64,000 nt of DNA. Origin: Peronospora farinosa (Eukaryota > Oomycota > Peronosporomycetes > Peronosporales > Peronosporaceae). The DNA lies in assembly GCA_947646735.1 (NCBI GenBank), contig CANTFK010000017.1, positions 248,001 to 312,000 of the forward strand, in the 5' to 3' direction. The notes under the pieces are model-generated. The model did no database searches. It was not told where the DNA came from and saw nothing but the letters and a program-made list of their open reading frames with translations. The position numbers and the translations under genes are program-made. The number at the start of each line of letters is the position of its first letter. Positions within the stretch are counted from its first letter, which is position 1. This document shows positions 43,173 to 54,256 of this stretch, in pieces.

Positions 43173-44708
43173 TTACGTGTCGCGAATAATGATGTTGTTC
43201 TTGAGCAAGCTCATGCGCAAAAGCAGGTTGCGCGACTCTGCAGCATACTTGCGTCCCACTTCAAACGCACGCTCGTAAGTAGCAGCACGCTGATTCGGGT
43301 GATATGCATACAACACCTGCAAATAACAGACAAAATGTGTGGGTGATTCGAACACCAACGGGCGCACAGTACGCGCGATAGCGCATATACCTTTTGGTAC
43401 GAATCCATTCGCGCGCGGAGACGTTCCGCAGTAATCAACTCGCAAATCTCCTTTTCCAGGTCATCTGTTGGCGTATTGAACGTACATGCCATCTGGCGCA
43501 AGTCCACTGATAGATAGGGGTAGAAGTACTGGATAATTCCACGACTGCGAATCTCCTTGCATAATTTATCCACGTGCTCACAAAGATACAAGTCTAACTT
43601 GAGCTCAGGCTGCCATCACGTTTCAATCATAATAGTGTTAGCAAAAACATGTAGCAGCAGCACTATAGTTTATAAAAAAACATACTTTTCTACGCTCGAG
43701 CGTCTGCAGACAGGACGCGTAGTTGCTGGAGTAAAAGTCGGTAATGAGCTCGCGCAGCCACGGCAGCAGCTCCAAGAACGCTTTGAACGACGAGTTGTTG
43801 ATCACCTTTTCCTTCAGCTCTTCACGCTTAAAAGACGCCAAAGCACAAATTCCACCATACAGCGCAATGTCCTCCGCGTGCAGCACTTCATTATAACTCG
43901 CCCCAATCTCGGCACTGCACTCTATAAACTTGAAAGCAGCAGCATGATAGTTTTTCTCATGCAGAGCTACAAGTCCAAACGCTGACGCAATCTTTGATTT
44001 CAAACTGAACAAAAAAGACATTCAATCCAAACTGTCATTCAGCAACCCAAAAAACAAGCGAAAGTAGCGGTCATATAATACATACACAGCGTCACTTTGA
44101 GAGCTGCTCACTTGTTCCAATTTGGTCAAATAATTGGTCACATGTCCAAAATTACGCATGTGCAGAGCCACTTTGCTCACATTCAGACACATTTCAATAA
44201 TATGTTTGTCCGTCGTACAATAATCCCGCGCTTGAGCGAAACTCTTTAGCGCAGCAGGCAAATCACCCAACTTGAAATAAAAATCCCCCAAATCATTATG
44301 ACCCATCTAAAAAACCCAGTCAAAAAACACAAAATATCGTAAATCAGTACTTTAAAAACCGGTTCTCTCTCTTAATTCCGGTTCTTTCTCTTAATGTAGT
44401 ACCCGAATGCTCTCTTTGATCATCGTCGACTTGTACGAGTTGAGTTCCTGTTCCAGTCGCTCATGCTGCTTGACTGCAGTGTGCTTTACACTGTCAATAA
44501 ATATGGTCTCTTCCTGTGCCTTGTCGCCTAAAATCTCGACGTACAGCCCCATATTCAGTCCTCCCTTTAGTTCTCGGAGCAGCACACGCTTCGTTTCGGC
44601 CTGCAACGCTGGACATGTCTTGTACAGGAACAAAAGTCGCTCAGTGCGATTGCGGCCACTGTATTTAGCAACGTACGCTTCCACGTCGAAGCCCTCGAGC
44701 GCTGCCAT
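43173..44708 (-). CDS. CSN1: COP9 signalosome subunit 1
   Basis: Five exons (44708-44403, 44306-44086, 44004-43686, 43609-43391, 43316-43173; introns 74-96 bp) give 402 residues. Diagnostic parts are FDVEAYVAKYSGRNRTERLLFL at the start, [34 protein letters not shown] across the first splice (near the plant and animal CSN1 consensus), the PCI-domain core (IIQYFYPYLSVDLRQMACTF) and a basic C-terminal helix (NLLLRMSLLKNN). CSN1 is a scaffold of the complex that removes NEDD8 from cullins. The N-terminus is shorter than in animals and plants. The BTB-BACK fusion in this window would be a natural member of the cullin pathway it regulates, but that link is only inferred. Confidence 0.93.
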
Positions 44709-44882
44709 TATCTATGGGTTTTAAAGATACTTAGAAATAAAAACTTTCTTGTTTTACCGGTATTTTTTCGACGGCCGATAACTCTTTTTGTACCAGTAGA
44801 AAAGGGGTATATAATATTTGTAATATATGACCAACCACCGTGTCTCTTTTTGCATTGTTAAAAATTACTTACAGTATTCAAA
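44709..44882. promoter_or_regulatory. Bidirectional promoter region, CSN1 / YccV-TPR gene
   Basis: 174 bp between two divergent start codons. A TATATAATAT run lies at about 44808-44818 and a pyrimidine-rich GTCTCTTTTTGCATT at about 44840-44854, which could be initiator elements. Confidence 0.45.
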
Positions 44883-46499
44883 ATGACGTCTTCATTGGTG
44901 ATTGCGCTTTATCGGTTTGTACTGTTTTAGTCAAATTAAGGGAATAATTGATACTAAGGAGGTCCATTCAGTACATTATTGCGGTCTACTCAGACACTGC
45001 AGCATGAAGTGGAAGCTGGTCGGACGCTGTTTAATGCTGTCCGCTCAGGTGCCGTATCCTCATATACTGGCGTCAAGAGCGACTGGCAGCGTGAACGTCT
45101 GTTCGTACGTCGCTTGGAGGACATGACAGTGTTAACACGACGGAGACGAAGCGACAAAGCGTTTGCTGCAATTGTACGCGCTGGATTTACCCAATTAGTG
45201 GATAAAGAGGATAAAGCGGCTCTTGATGCTCGGATTGATGCCGCCTTTGATGCTCTTAAAGGCGTCGATGATCATAATGCATTAATTCACGAGTATAAGA
45301 CTCAAGGGGTTTTTGAACCAAAGGTTTGTTGTCGGGTTTTACGTATGACAAACAAATTGGAAGCTCTTATTTGATGTTTTGTATGTCTTTTAGAAACGGA
45401 CAAATGCGATCGAGTTTTTAGTTGGAGATGTGGTAGAAGTGAAAGGAGAGAAAAGAGGAGTGATAGTTGCGTGGCATGTCATCGCTGATACAGTGGAAGA
45501 AACTACAGGTGCTCGGATCGTGTACGATATTCTGCCGCACAGTCCTGACTTTAGGTTGGTTGATAAAGGACCCTCTTTTGTTCAAAAGGTATAGAAAAAG
45601 TCATAACTTTTGGTTGCTATTTTGCCCCCCACCAGCTTCGCTAGTAAGTTGTATGACGTGCCACAAGATGAATTACGACTTGATCAAGCGCCAAAGGTAA
45701 AACATGCGAAGAAATTACTACTTTCATGTGTATTTTTCTCATTTCTCAATGATCTTTCATCTGCTTGTGTCTGTTGTAGGCTGTTGTACATCCGGCACTG
45801 TTGCTTTACTTCGACGGATTTGAGGGTACTCACCATATCGCGTCTGAAGCTTTGGCAGCTAGATATCCAAGTGACATTATAAAAAAACCTGAAGATGCTG
45901 CAATAGTTGTCGCTACCCCGTCGATCATTCAACTCCAATCTGCCGACGAAGACAAATTACTGATGTACTTGCGCTGTGACGACAGTACGATTATCCAGTT
46001 TGCTATGGCTAGTCTTGAGGGAATATGGCTCGGTGAGGGTGGGCAAAGTGCACAAGATGAGGTGCAGCGTGCTGTTGAGCTTGCAGATCAGAAGAAATGG
46101 GACGAAGCCCGCGAGATGCTTAAGCAGGTCGTGCATGACTCTTCAGAGTATGCGTATGCATGGAACAAGCTTGCCATGGTGGAGTATCAAAGCGGTGCGT
46201 TTGGCTTGGCGTTGTGGTATTCCTAGTACTCACTTGCAGTTTGCTTGCGTTTGCTTTGCACGTTAGGCAAGTTTGGCAAAGCACTGAGTCACTTCGAAAC
46301 TGCGGTCAAGTTGAAGCCGCAACTTCTCGATGCTCTTGTAGGTCTCGGGATTTGCGCCACAAGGCTCCAGCGATGGAGTATAGCGCACAGCGCCGCAGTA
46401 CAATTGCTAAAAGTGCAGCCAAGCAACGACACTGCACGAATGCTCATTGAGCAAGCCGTGTATGCTACGCTGCAGGCGGAGTCAAGCACGAAAACTTGA
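44883..46499 (+). CDS. YccV-like (hemimethylated-DNA-binding) domain protein with TPRs
   Basis: Six exons (44883-44918, 44994-45323, 45394-45554, 45645-45696, 45780-46194, 46267-46499) give 408 residues in phase. The first short exon supplies ALYRF, resembling the start of a Complex1_LYR domain, followed by an Arg-rich helix pair. The centre (about 125-220) is a YccV/HspQ-like beta domain (FLVGDVVEVKGEKRGVIVAWH to HPALLLYFDGF), as also found in FBXO21-type proteins. The C-terminal half carries TPR-like helices (KFGKALSHFETAVKLKP). An LYR start would suggest mitochondrial Fe-S or complex assembly, but the motif is short and the first donor was chosen for phase. The central domain is secure; the function is not. 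Confidence 0.8.
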
Positions 46500-46768
46500 G
46501 CAGCATAAATACTTCAAAATCAGCTCAATGATTCAAGATCGCACGAAGTTTGCGATTACGATACGACTGTCTTCTTCTATCTCCGTTGCTATTGAAGTGC
46601 CTCAGCTAGACCCACTTCATGGCGTAAATCTAAACGATTTTGCAGGTGACTCAGCATCGTATGAAAAAATCGACACAGGTAAGAGCATAGAACTAGCATC
46701 GAAACGATTACAAGCAGTATTCAAGAAAGAGCGCAGATGCTACAACCTGTAGACGAACACTTTTAGGA
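46500..46768. other. Junction between gene island and retroelements
   Basis: An open frame overlaps the YccV-TPR stop in another phase and continues to 46752. Its ATG at 46528 would give about 73 residues of no known family, and it may be 3' UTR. Retroelement sequence starts just after it. Confidence 0.35.
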
Positions 46769-47199
46769 TGTAACGAGTTCGATGTTACACGTACTCGTTA
46801 AGTATCGCATTACTTCACGGGAAGGTCTAATAAGGTACGTAAAGGGCCAATTTATACACGAAAGTCCGTTAAGTATATGATACTTAACGGGAAGTCTAAA
46901 AGTATCCATGATTACTTTTGACCTGTCACTTGGGTGCGATACACAAACGTGATCCACCCTCGTGATGGTGATATCCATTTATGGATTCACATGGAAAGGG
47001 ATGGCGCTAGTTGAAGCTAGGCATCGCGACGTCTTAGAAGGACGTCAGTCGCAAGCTTCAATCTAGATTTAAGCTCATGCGTCAGGATACGCTTCTAAAG
47101 AGTCGCGTATCCAATCTATATATATATAGCCAATCAGTAGTGAAGTTTATATTTGATTACAATTCATTAAATATAGCTCAGTCTTGAATTTGCTTAGAC
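46769..47199. mobile_element. LTR, family A (left copy)
   Basis: Begins TGTAACGAG and ends AGACA. Positions 46893-47196 are repeated in inverted orientation at 59935-60238 with roughly 95% identity. It contains a TATATATATATAG promoter-like run and stems such as CCGTTAAGTA (46866-46875)/TACTTAACGG (46881-46890) and GGATACGC (47085-47092)/GCGTATCC (47105-47112). True orientation is uncertain, because it starts with TG and ends with CA in both directions. Confidence 0.75.
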
Positions 47200-47370
47200 A
47201 TACGCACCACGCACGAAATGCTGCAAAAGCTTCTGCGTGACGTCGGGGACTTTTCGTTTAAAAGTTCGTTGCACTCTTTCTTAAGCGAGATACAACTGGT
47301 GGTACGAGTCGACCAACCGCATAATCACCCTCGCACGCGAAGGTAAGACGGTCTAACCGCTTCCTCGCTT
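47200..47370. repeat. Repeat X, left copy (adjacent to LTR A)
   Basis: Starts TACGCACCACGCACGAAATG. It is a direct repeat of 53761-53940. On the minus strand both copies can be read as RLTF(A/V)CEG(D/G)(Y/H)AVGRL, so this is probably element coding sequence next to the LTR. Confidence 0.65.
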
Positions 47371-47474
47371 GTGCTGAAGTCAGCACCTGCTTAAGATGGG
47401 TCGGGAAATGTGGGAGCGCAGTAGGGGCGGGATGCCCTACGGTCGCGGACTCTGAAGCTACCCCTAAGTTCAGA

Positions 47475-49494
47475 GTGATCGAACAAATGGGTAGCATATT
47501 TTCTGAGGTTCCGAAAGGTCGGATCTCAACCCTTTTGGTCTATAGCGCTCGAGTACGAGGCTATGACCAAGTGATGACTCTTCTCGTGGAGTCGGGTGCA
47601 TCACAAAACTTTGTGAAACTCGCGGCTCTGAAAAAGAGACCGGCGAGTTATGAGTCGCTTTGCCAGTATGGCAAGCGAGAAGAGGCGATCGCTCGTTTAG
47701 CGAACGGCGCGCTCATTAAATCGGAGGGAGTTCAAGCTGAGCTCGCCTTCAGCTTTAGTGACTTCTTTTGTAAAGAGAAGTTCTCAGTGATAGGTATGGA
47801 GAGTCCGTATGATCTCATCCGAGGCATGCCTTGGTTGGCTATACACCAACCATGGATAGATTGGAGTACACGTACAGTCACTAACTCTACGCAAGACACC
47901 GTAAAGGATGTGCTCCTGAGAGAGGCCTATGCGATTAATGCTGTGTCCAACACAGTCGAGGGTGCGATGACGGTATGTCAATCGACACCAGGAATTACCC
48001 AGATCGAAAGGATTAGTGTAGTTGGAAGTGCCCTGGCAGAAAGCCAGGCGACACATATTCCTATCCAGGTCGAAAAGACTGGTGTAGTGAATGGGGCGAT
48101 GACAGGTAGTCATGCGTCCAATAGTCCTGCACATAGACGAGAGCCTGTGGCAGTTGATGGTGGGCTGACAGGAAGTCAAGCGCCACAAGAACCAGAACAG
48201 AGCCATGAGCCTGGTGCGGTTGGAAGGAGTGCGCTGGCTAATACGGCAACGACACCTTCTTCCAGGTCAAAGGTCGTGGTGACTCGGAACAACGAGCACC
48301 AGACGTATAAAGATGATCAAGGTCACGTCGAAGCGAGAGACCCTTGGATCAGTCTCCGTCCAAGAGTACGGACCTACGAACGAGTTGTTCGAGGCCGCCG
48401 AAGACCGAATGTCGGAGGCATCCTAAGTTGAGGTGGTCCAACTTGTCTTGGCATCTGTCGAGGAGATAGTAAATCTCTCGGAGATGACGTGGGATCTGTT
48501 TCTGTCCGAACTAAAGGAAGGAAAGATCCACGAGATAGTCGCGCCAGTTCCAGAAAAGAATGTGGTGGACTATTGCTCGTCGTCCACAGCGGATAAAAGC
48601 GTCTTGGAGACCGACAAAAAGAAACGGTTCGCTGCTCAAGTCTGGTAAGCCTTGAAGGAAAGCCCGTTCTATGATGTTCTGTGGAAACACCGTGATGTGT
48701 TTCCAGCAGAAGTTCTGAGCCGCCTACCGGCCGATAGGGGCATCAGGAACGAGATTGATCTGGAGCCTGGCACCAAGTATTGTGTGACCAGGCAATGAAC
48801 GCTGCCGAAGGAACAAGTAGATTACATCGATGAGTTCTTCTACAAACGAGCCAAGTCGGGACGTGTACGTGAGAGCAAGTCGCCTCACTACAGCCCGACC
48901 TTCTATGTGCGTAAAGCAACGGGTGGATGGCGCGTGGTTCATGCTTATAACAAGCTGAACACGGCCACCATTCCGGCTCAAACGACGATCTCTCGGAAAG
49001 ATATCTTGTTGAACTCCATGGGAAAGTCAACTATCTTTTCCGCGTTGGATCTGAAGGATGGCTACTATCAATCTCTTATGAGAGATACTGATGTAGCCAA
49101 AACGACAGTAAGCACCCCAAGCGGTATTCTGTGGGAGTGGCTTGTGATGCCACAAGGGTTGAAAAATGCTCCAACAACATTCAACCGAGTGGTGGCTCAC
49201 GTGATGCTTCAGCACCGCGCCTACGCGCCCCATTACTTTGACGATGTATTCGTGCATAGTAGGGCGGAGGACGGTCTGAGAGCAATAGAGTCGCACAAGC
49301 GTCATTTGGAAGCTGTGTTGCAGACACTGGGTGACGCCCAATTGTACTTTAACTTGCAAAAGTACGTAGCAGATGTCCCCGAGATACCTGTACTGGGCTG
49401 CATCGTAGGTACACATGGTGTACGAGCATACCCAGAAAAGGTAAAGGCTATCAAGGAATGTCTAGTCCCTCGACATGTGAAGGTGCCTCTCTAG
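47475..49494 (+). pseudogene. Ty3/gypsy protease-reverse transcriptase, degraded and truncated
   Basis: Retropepsin-like region first: LLVESGASQNFV, where the catalytic DSG is ESG, then YDLIRGMPWLAIHQPWIDW. A low-complexity linker made of repeated VxGxxTGSQA-like units follows. The frame shifts near 48,430 and has in-frame stops at 48646 (TAA) and 48796 (TGA). Reverse transcriptase then runs from IDLEPGTKYCVTRQ through WRVVHAYNKLN, FSALDLKDGYYQ and LVMPQGLKNAP to the active site YFDDVFVHS. Homology ends right after PRHVK, where RNase H should begin. It is non-functional. Confidence 0.88.
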
Positions 49495-49498
49495 ATAA

Positions 49499-50527
49499 CC
49501 GGTGCAAACGATAGCATGCACCGGACGTGTATCGTTTCTCAAACTTATTGTGGCAGCAGCATAAAGTCTTTGAAACCAAGCCTTTTTCAAACGATTAAAA
49601 AGTTTGTGACAAACGCGTTCCACGATTGGAGAAACGCGTTTGCCTCACGCTTCTTGTGTGGACCATACCATCGATGTTCAAGAAACACATCGATGTAATA
49701 GTCGTTCTCAGTGCGAAAGTTCTTCGCACTGGCTTCAAGGCCGTAAAGCTTTGACGCATCAAACAACGATATGGGGAACCGTTCGTTGGAATTTCCAGAA
49801 CAACGATCAAGCAGATGCTATAATAGCATCAAGGGCTTGCGATCAGGAGCAAGACGCAATACGTTGCGGTCTAAAGCCTCCTGCGTGGTGTCAAGTACCG
49901 ACACCACGTGCATTGATGTCAGTAGAAGCACTGACATCACCCTTACCGCCCCAATCGAGTCACTATCCCTCGACTCGTTTAGTGAGTCGTCTAATTAGTC
50001 AAACGACCCGAACGTTTCACGGTACATTCATTCACTCAATGTACCACGGACCCTCTTCGTAAGATTCGACGACGAGGTATCACCCCGAAGAAGCCCGGGA
50101 GTGGCACAGTTGGCTTTGAGTCGGATGCGTCATCCGACTCACCAGAGTAGTCAACGACTGACTCTGGGTCAACATCTTCACGTGGCGCTTCGCCACGTGA
50201 ACCTGCAACAGCCGTTGCAGGCTGATGTTGACTTCCAGCAGACACATTAGTGTCTGCTGGCGAGGCTGTGAAGCCTCAGTAGCGGCTGCACACAGGCGTG
50301 CAGCCGAGTTCTTGGCTGCCTTGGCAGCGACGCAAAATGACTTGGTCATAGCGTGAAAATTGTTGGAGTAAAAGAAAACCCAACAAGTGCTCCTTTTCCA
50401 TAGTAACTAAACAGTCACTAATGAGGCTGTTGGTTGAGGGGGGGGGGGTAACGGGGTGAGTCCGTTACATAACATTGACACTTATATGAAGTGTCAATAA
50501 AAATATTATTATAACTAATAATATTTT
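49499..50527. repeat. Zone packed with short perfect inverted repeats
   Basis: At least 13 perfect stems of 8-11 bp occur in about 1 kb. Left/right arm positions: 49499-49506/49517-49524; 49709-49717/49723-49731; 49814-49821/49823-49830; 49884-49892/49900-49908; 49915-49923/49930-49938; 50021-50028/50038-50045; 50118-50127/50131-50140; 50177-50187/50191-50201; 50202-50209/50214-50221; 50235-50245/50250-50260; 50283-50291/50298-50306; 50474-50483/50489-50498; 50500-50510/50517-50527. A 9-bp outer stem (50168-50176/50224-50232) encloses two of them. Shorter stems lie at 50062-50067-type spacings between. Confidence 0.9.
49560..50349 (-). pseudogene. Degraded retroelement gag-like reading frame
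   Basis: On the minus strand an ATG at 50349 starts an Ala-rich frame (MTKSFCVAAKAAKNSAARL). The next frame continues with SAGSQHQPATAVAGS and an acidic block, then FFGVIPRRRILRR. Further left, after more breaks, an aromatic frame (DYYIDVFLEHRWYGPHKKRE) is readable. It resembles the N-terminal part of a retroelement gag but carries no zinc knuckle or other firm motif. Frameshifts and stops make it inactive. The stretch overlaps the hairpin zone. Confidence 0.4.
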
Positions 50528-51485
50528 GACAATATTACCTTTTCTTATAATATCGTCTCTAAATCTCGTTGAAGTTGGAGATGCCCTCTAATTGATATAT
50601 GGGCCATCATATCAACCAACGCGCTGACCAGTGACCGACGGACACGCGCAATGAGTGGAGGGCAAGTTGTCAACATACATAGTTGTAGTTAATATAGTTA
50701 ACATAAGTTATAATAATTAGTTTTATTAGATAGTTAAATTTATTGAATACGTTTTCTTTTTCGTATCAACTCAGCGTTTGTTTACATGATTTATTTCTTC
50801 TGCTCACGTGTACGTGAAGTGATTGAGGCTTCTTCTTCACTGTCATCAGTGAAGGTAGACTATACTGTTATCAGTATAGTCGGAGGTTGCTTCATAAAGT
50901 AGCCTATTAATGAGCTTAGGCACGTTATGAAAAGGGCCTGACGCGATGGACCGTGCCATAGTCCATTAATAAACGTAGGCACCTTAATGAGCTCTTTTAT
51001 CGGGCCCACAGTAATGAACGCCGACAGCGAATGCATCTCCTGCTTTTACTCTTGCAGAGATCGTTTCGCCTGGTGTGCTCCATAAGTAGCACACCTGACG
51101 TAGCACTTCATTTTTAAATGGATGGTACATGGCGCGAATATTTGTCTTAAAGATCGCCCAGGATGAAGCGCATCGGCGTTTGCCATAAGCGCAGCGTAAG
51201 CCCGCACTAACGCTTTGCCACGCAAATTTGACATGGCATACGACAACATCCTAGTATCGTCTTCGATGAGCTGCGCCATACCGCATTGCTTCACATTGCT
51301 TCACTACTAAAAGACAACGGAAAATCGTATGTGGGGCAATCCCATCAAACCTCGGAGGGTCCAAATGGGCCTCGCATCATAAGATGGGCAGAGAGCGTCT
51401 CAACACTTCTGTTGAGCGTTGGTCCTAGCTCGATCATGCAAAAGCTCATTCTAAGTCTTACTAAAGAACTCAGCCATAGTTTGGC
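50350..51485. other. Retroelement-derived sequence with gag fragment
   Basis: Contains a poly-G run (50439-50448), GTAACGG/CCGTTAC arms (50448-50454/50462-50468), A+T-rich sequence, two further strong hairpins (CTTCACTG/CAGTGAAG 50835-50842/50847-50854; a 10-bp stem 50858-50867/50872-50881) and a minus-strand fragment at 51046-51294 reading TRMLSYAMSNLRGKALV, a gag-like peptide common in oomycete gypsy elements. No intact gene. Confidence 0.5.
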
Positions 51486-51811
51486 TGTAATGGGCCACAA
51501 TGCATTTGCAACACAAACAGAAATAAACAATTACATCTGTGGCATGTTGTGACCGAAAGCGTGGCTTATTTTTTTTGCTTTATTATTGGAGCCTAAAGAC
51601 CCAATATGGAATAATGATAAATTAACCTGAAAATGTGTGGTTCCTGAAAGGCGGGAACACGGTCGTATGTATTACGACTTAATTATCTCTTCGTAATTAG
51701 AAATCAAAATAATGAAATCGTACTTAAAAATACTTGATACGTAATACTTGGGCTTGAGTCTTCCTCAAGCGCGCGTGTAAGCTAGTGACGGTACGTTTTA
51801 TCCACGTTACA
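51486..51811 (+). mobile_element. LTR, family B copy 1 (5' LTR)
   Basis: Begins TGTAATGGGC, ends CACGTTACA, 326 bp. It aligns along its length with 61524-61865 and with the inverted copy at 54257-54857. A degenerate primer-binding region and gag follow at once, so it is the 5' LTR of a plus-strand element. The preceding five bases are TTGGC. Confidence 0.85.
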
Positions 51812-51837
51812 ATTAGTATCACTTAGTAACTCTTCCC

Positions 51838-53755
51838 TTGCACGAGTTTGTAATTAGCAAATTGTCGTACTTTGTTGCTCCAGATTTATTTCTAGAGCAC
51901 GCGACATTCACCCATCTCACTGATGTTGAGTGGGATGCCATTTATCCCCATGTAGCGATATCGGGAAAGGCATTTGTCACGTCGCTGATGATATCAGCGA
52001 CTTCTGACGTGCAACATCTCGCCATACACGACTTCATTCCCGCAAGCTCGCCGAATCCAATCGGCGACGTTTAGCTCTCTCGCGACCTATACGTAATGAT
52101 GCCGTGAAGATTGAAACCTCCTTCTAATCAGGAGAAGGTAAAGATCGATTGTCGCTGAATCGATGGTTCCGAGAAGTTGATATCGCCATCGCCTCAAGAC
52201 TTCTCAAGGCGAACCAGGCGAAGGTTAGCTTCCTCATTTTCCATCTTACCGGGAAAGCCAAGGAATGGTGTAACGGACTAAGGACCCGTTACCGTCTTAC
52301 ACTAAAAGGGCGTTGAGGAAGCGCTCCTAATTAACTCGTAAATATAACTCTGTTTTATTTTTGTTTTAGTTTTAATTCGCAGTAAGTGCGAATATATTCC
52401 CTAGCTCATACATGCATTTCATTAGGTGCCAATTCTTGTGCCGAAATTTCGCCATAGTGGGAACCACTCAATATGCAAGGCAATTTATCATTGGCTAATT
52501 ATTAAGTCTGGCACCCCGATAATAAACAAATAATAAAAAATGACGCACAGTATCCGCTAATCGGATACTGCCCTATGCCTACTTATGTAATTATGTATTA
52601 TCCCTATAACTCCTTATGTAATAGGTTGCCCTATACAAATGGGCCTTTTTCGTTGTGGACGAGCACGCGTTTCCCACCCTGGATGCCATCCAGGAAGATC
52701 TTCGTCTTGCCTTCGAGCCACCGCAAGAGGAGACATTAATGCGCTTCAGATTCCTGTCTATGCGACAGGGCAAATGGCGATGCGCGACTACGTGCATATG
52801 GCTAGGCATCTGGAGTCGTGTATTATCACGCACTCCATGGACATATACACGCAGGTGAATGTCTTGGGGATGGTATGCGTGAAGGGAAGACCCGCGTATA
52901 TCTCGAGCGCGCAAATCCTGCCACATTGGAGGAGGCATTTGCCATTGCCTTCCGTAAGTCCTCAAGGGACACCAAAGCCTACGCCAATCCCTTAATTGTT
53001 ACCCTTTTCCGGACTTTTGGTCCGGAATCTATGGAGATCGACGTCATATGATCGACTACGTGTCACTTCTCATAGATTGACGCTCACACCGGGTGTCAAA
53101 TGGTATTCTTACGATGTCGAAAGCTAGGGCATCGCGAGGCACTCAGCCAGAGCCGATATTGGCGCATGTAGTGGACGTCCATCATGAAGGCGCTGTACCG
53201 GCCGCACGCGTAAAAATCGGTCGGGACCAGTATATGCAGGGCACCCTACTGGTTGGAATGAGGATCCGATTCCTGGTGGCAGCTCAACCTTTCATCCCAC
53301 TTGCGCTGATCACACCTTTAAATGCCGTCACTTTAAGTGTTGATTTACATTTTATTATTGTAAGCTCACATGTCGCCGATGTTCAGCGACCTCTATGAGC
53401 GCCCCTGGACTCAGGAGCGACGATGATTTCTTTAGTAAATTTTGTTTATCCATGCTACCTCCCAGCATCTAGGTCCGCAATGGACCTGGCAAAGTCGTTG
53501 TCAAGTTGGCTGATGGGAAACCACATCGCGTGTCGCAACGCGTAATGTCGTTGCCATATACGTTTAACGGGTTTTGCAGTAATGATTATTTCTTGATGAT
53601 CACGACGAATTATTTGCATTCGATCGCACCCAGATCGACTGGCTAGCCAGATCAGTGAGACGTCGACGCAAGTTTGACGTCAGTGAGTGTTTTACCATCT
53701 CTTGTCGTTTACAAGTGACATAATTAATGTCACAGTCGTGGATTGTGTCTCCACG
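51838..53755 (+). pseudogene. Family B gag-protease, degraded, with nested solo LTR
   Basis: Reads as a diverged copy of the gag at 61892: HEFVISKLSYFVAPDLFLEHATF at the start, [20 protein letters not shown] after the first break, then past the nested LTR the segments around [13 protein letters not shown] and TLEEAFAIAFRKSS. Protease remnants lie near 53,340-53,640. Many stops and frameshifts are present. It ends abruptly at 53755 in the spacer after protease, exactly where the inverted half at 59934 begins. Confidence 0.8.
52270..52637. mobile_element. Solo LTR (third family) with 5-b target duplication
   Basis: A 368 bp block starting TGTAACGGAC and ending CCTATACA interrupts the degraded gag. 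It is flanked by AATGG on both sides (52265-52269 and 52638-52642). Removing it and one AATGG restores the alignment to the uninterrupted gag around 62,310. No internal element sequence is present, so it is a solo LTR left by recombination. Confidence 0.9.
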
Positions 53756-54256
53756 AGACATACGCACCACGCACGAAATGCTGCAAAAGCTTCTGCGTGA
53801 CGTCGGTGCCTTCTTGTTAAAGAAGTTCGTTGCACTCTCGCTTAAGCGAGAGACAACTGGTGGTACGACTGCTTAAGCAGTCGACCAACCGCATGACCAC
53901 CCTCGCACACGAAGGTAAGACGGTTACCCGATTCCTCACGCTTCTTGAAGGTGTGTGCTAGTAGCACGTGGCAGGCTTTTAAAAGTGCCCGTCTACACTT
54001 GGTAGCACTAGTATTCCTTCCCACGACCCGCCTTTCTAAACGTGCGTATGAGTGAGAATAGACCTCAATATGGATTGGGCCCAATTCCCTCTCTCCCAAC
54101 ATTATAGGGAGTTGAATGAGCATTTGGCTTTAATTTGGTTGAACAAGCCCTGGTCAGCCTCTTGGGTTGTCCTCCTGAGCAGCATGTTGCTCCGTCAGAG
54201 CAATTGAGGCGTTTGTGCTTGGACAGCGCAAAAATGCGTCCGAGGCAAACAGGCAA
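53756..54256. repeat. Repeat X, right copy (at inversion junction)
   Basis: AGACA plus a diverged copy of 47200-47370, extending further right. The minus strand has broken frames (NRLTFVCEGGHAVGRLLKQS). Its left end abuts family B protease sequence, whereas in the left copy it abuts LTR A. Confidence 0.7.

Noticed and set aside
47475..48431. Functional retropepsin
   Set aside because: The catalytic D-S-G is E-S-G and the downstream RT has stops; it is a dead copy.
49499..50527. CRISPR array as explanation for the dense repeats
   Set aside because: Each stem has a different sequence; there are no repeated units or regular spacers, and the DNA is eukaryotic.
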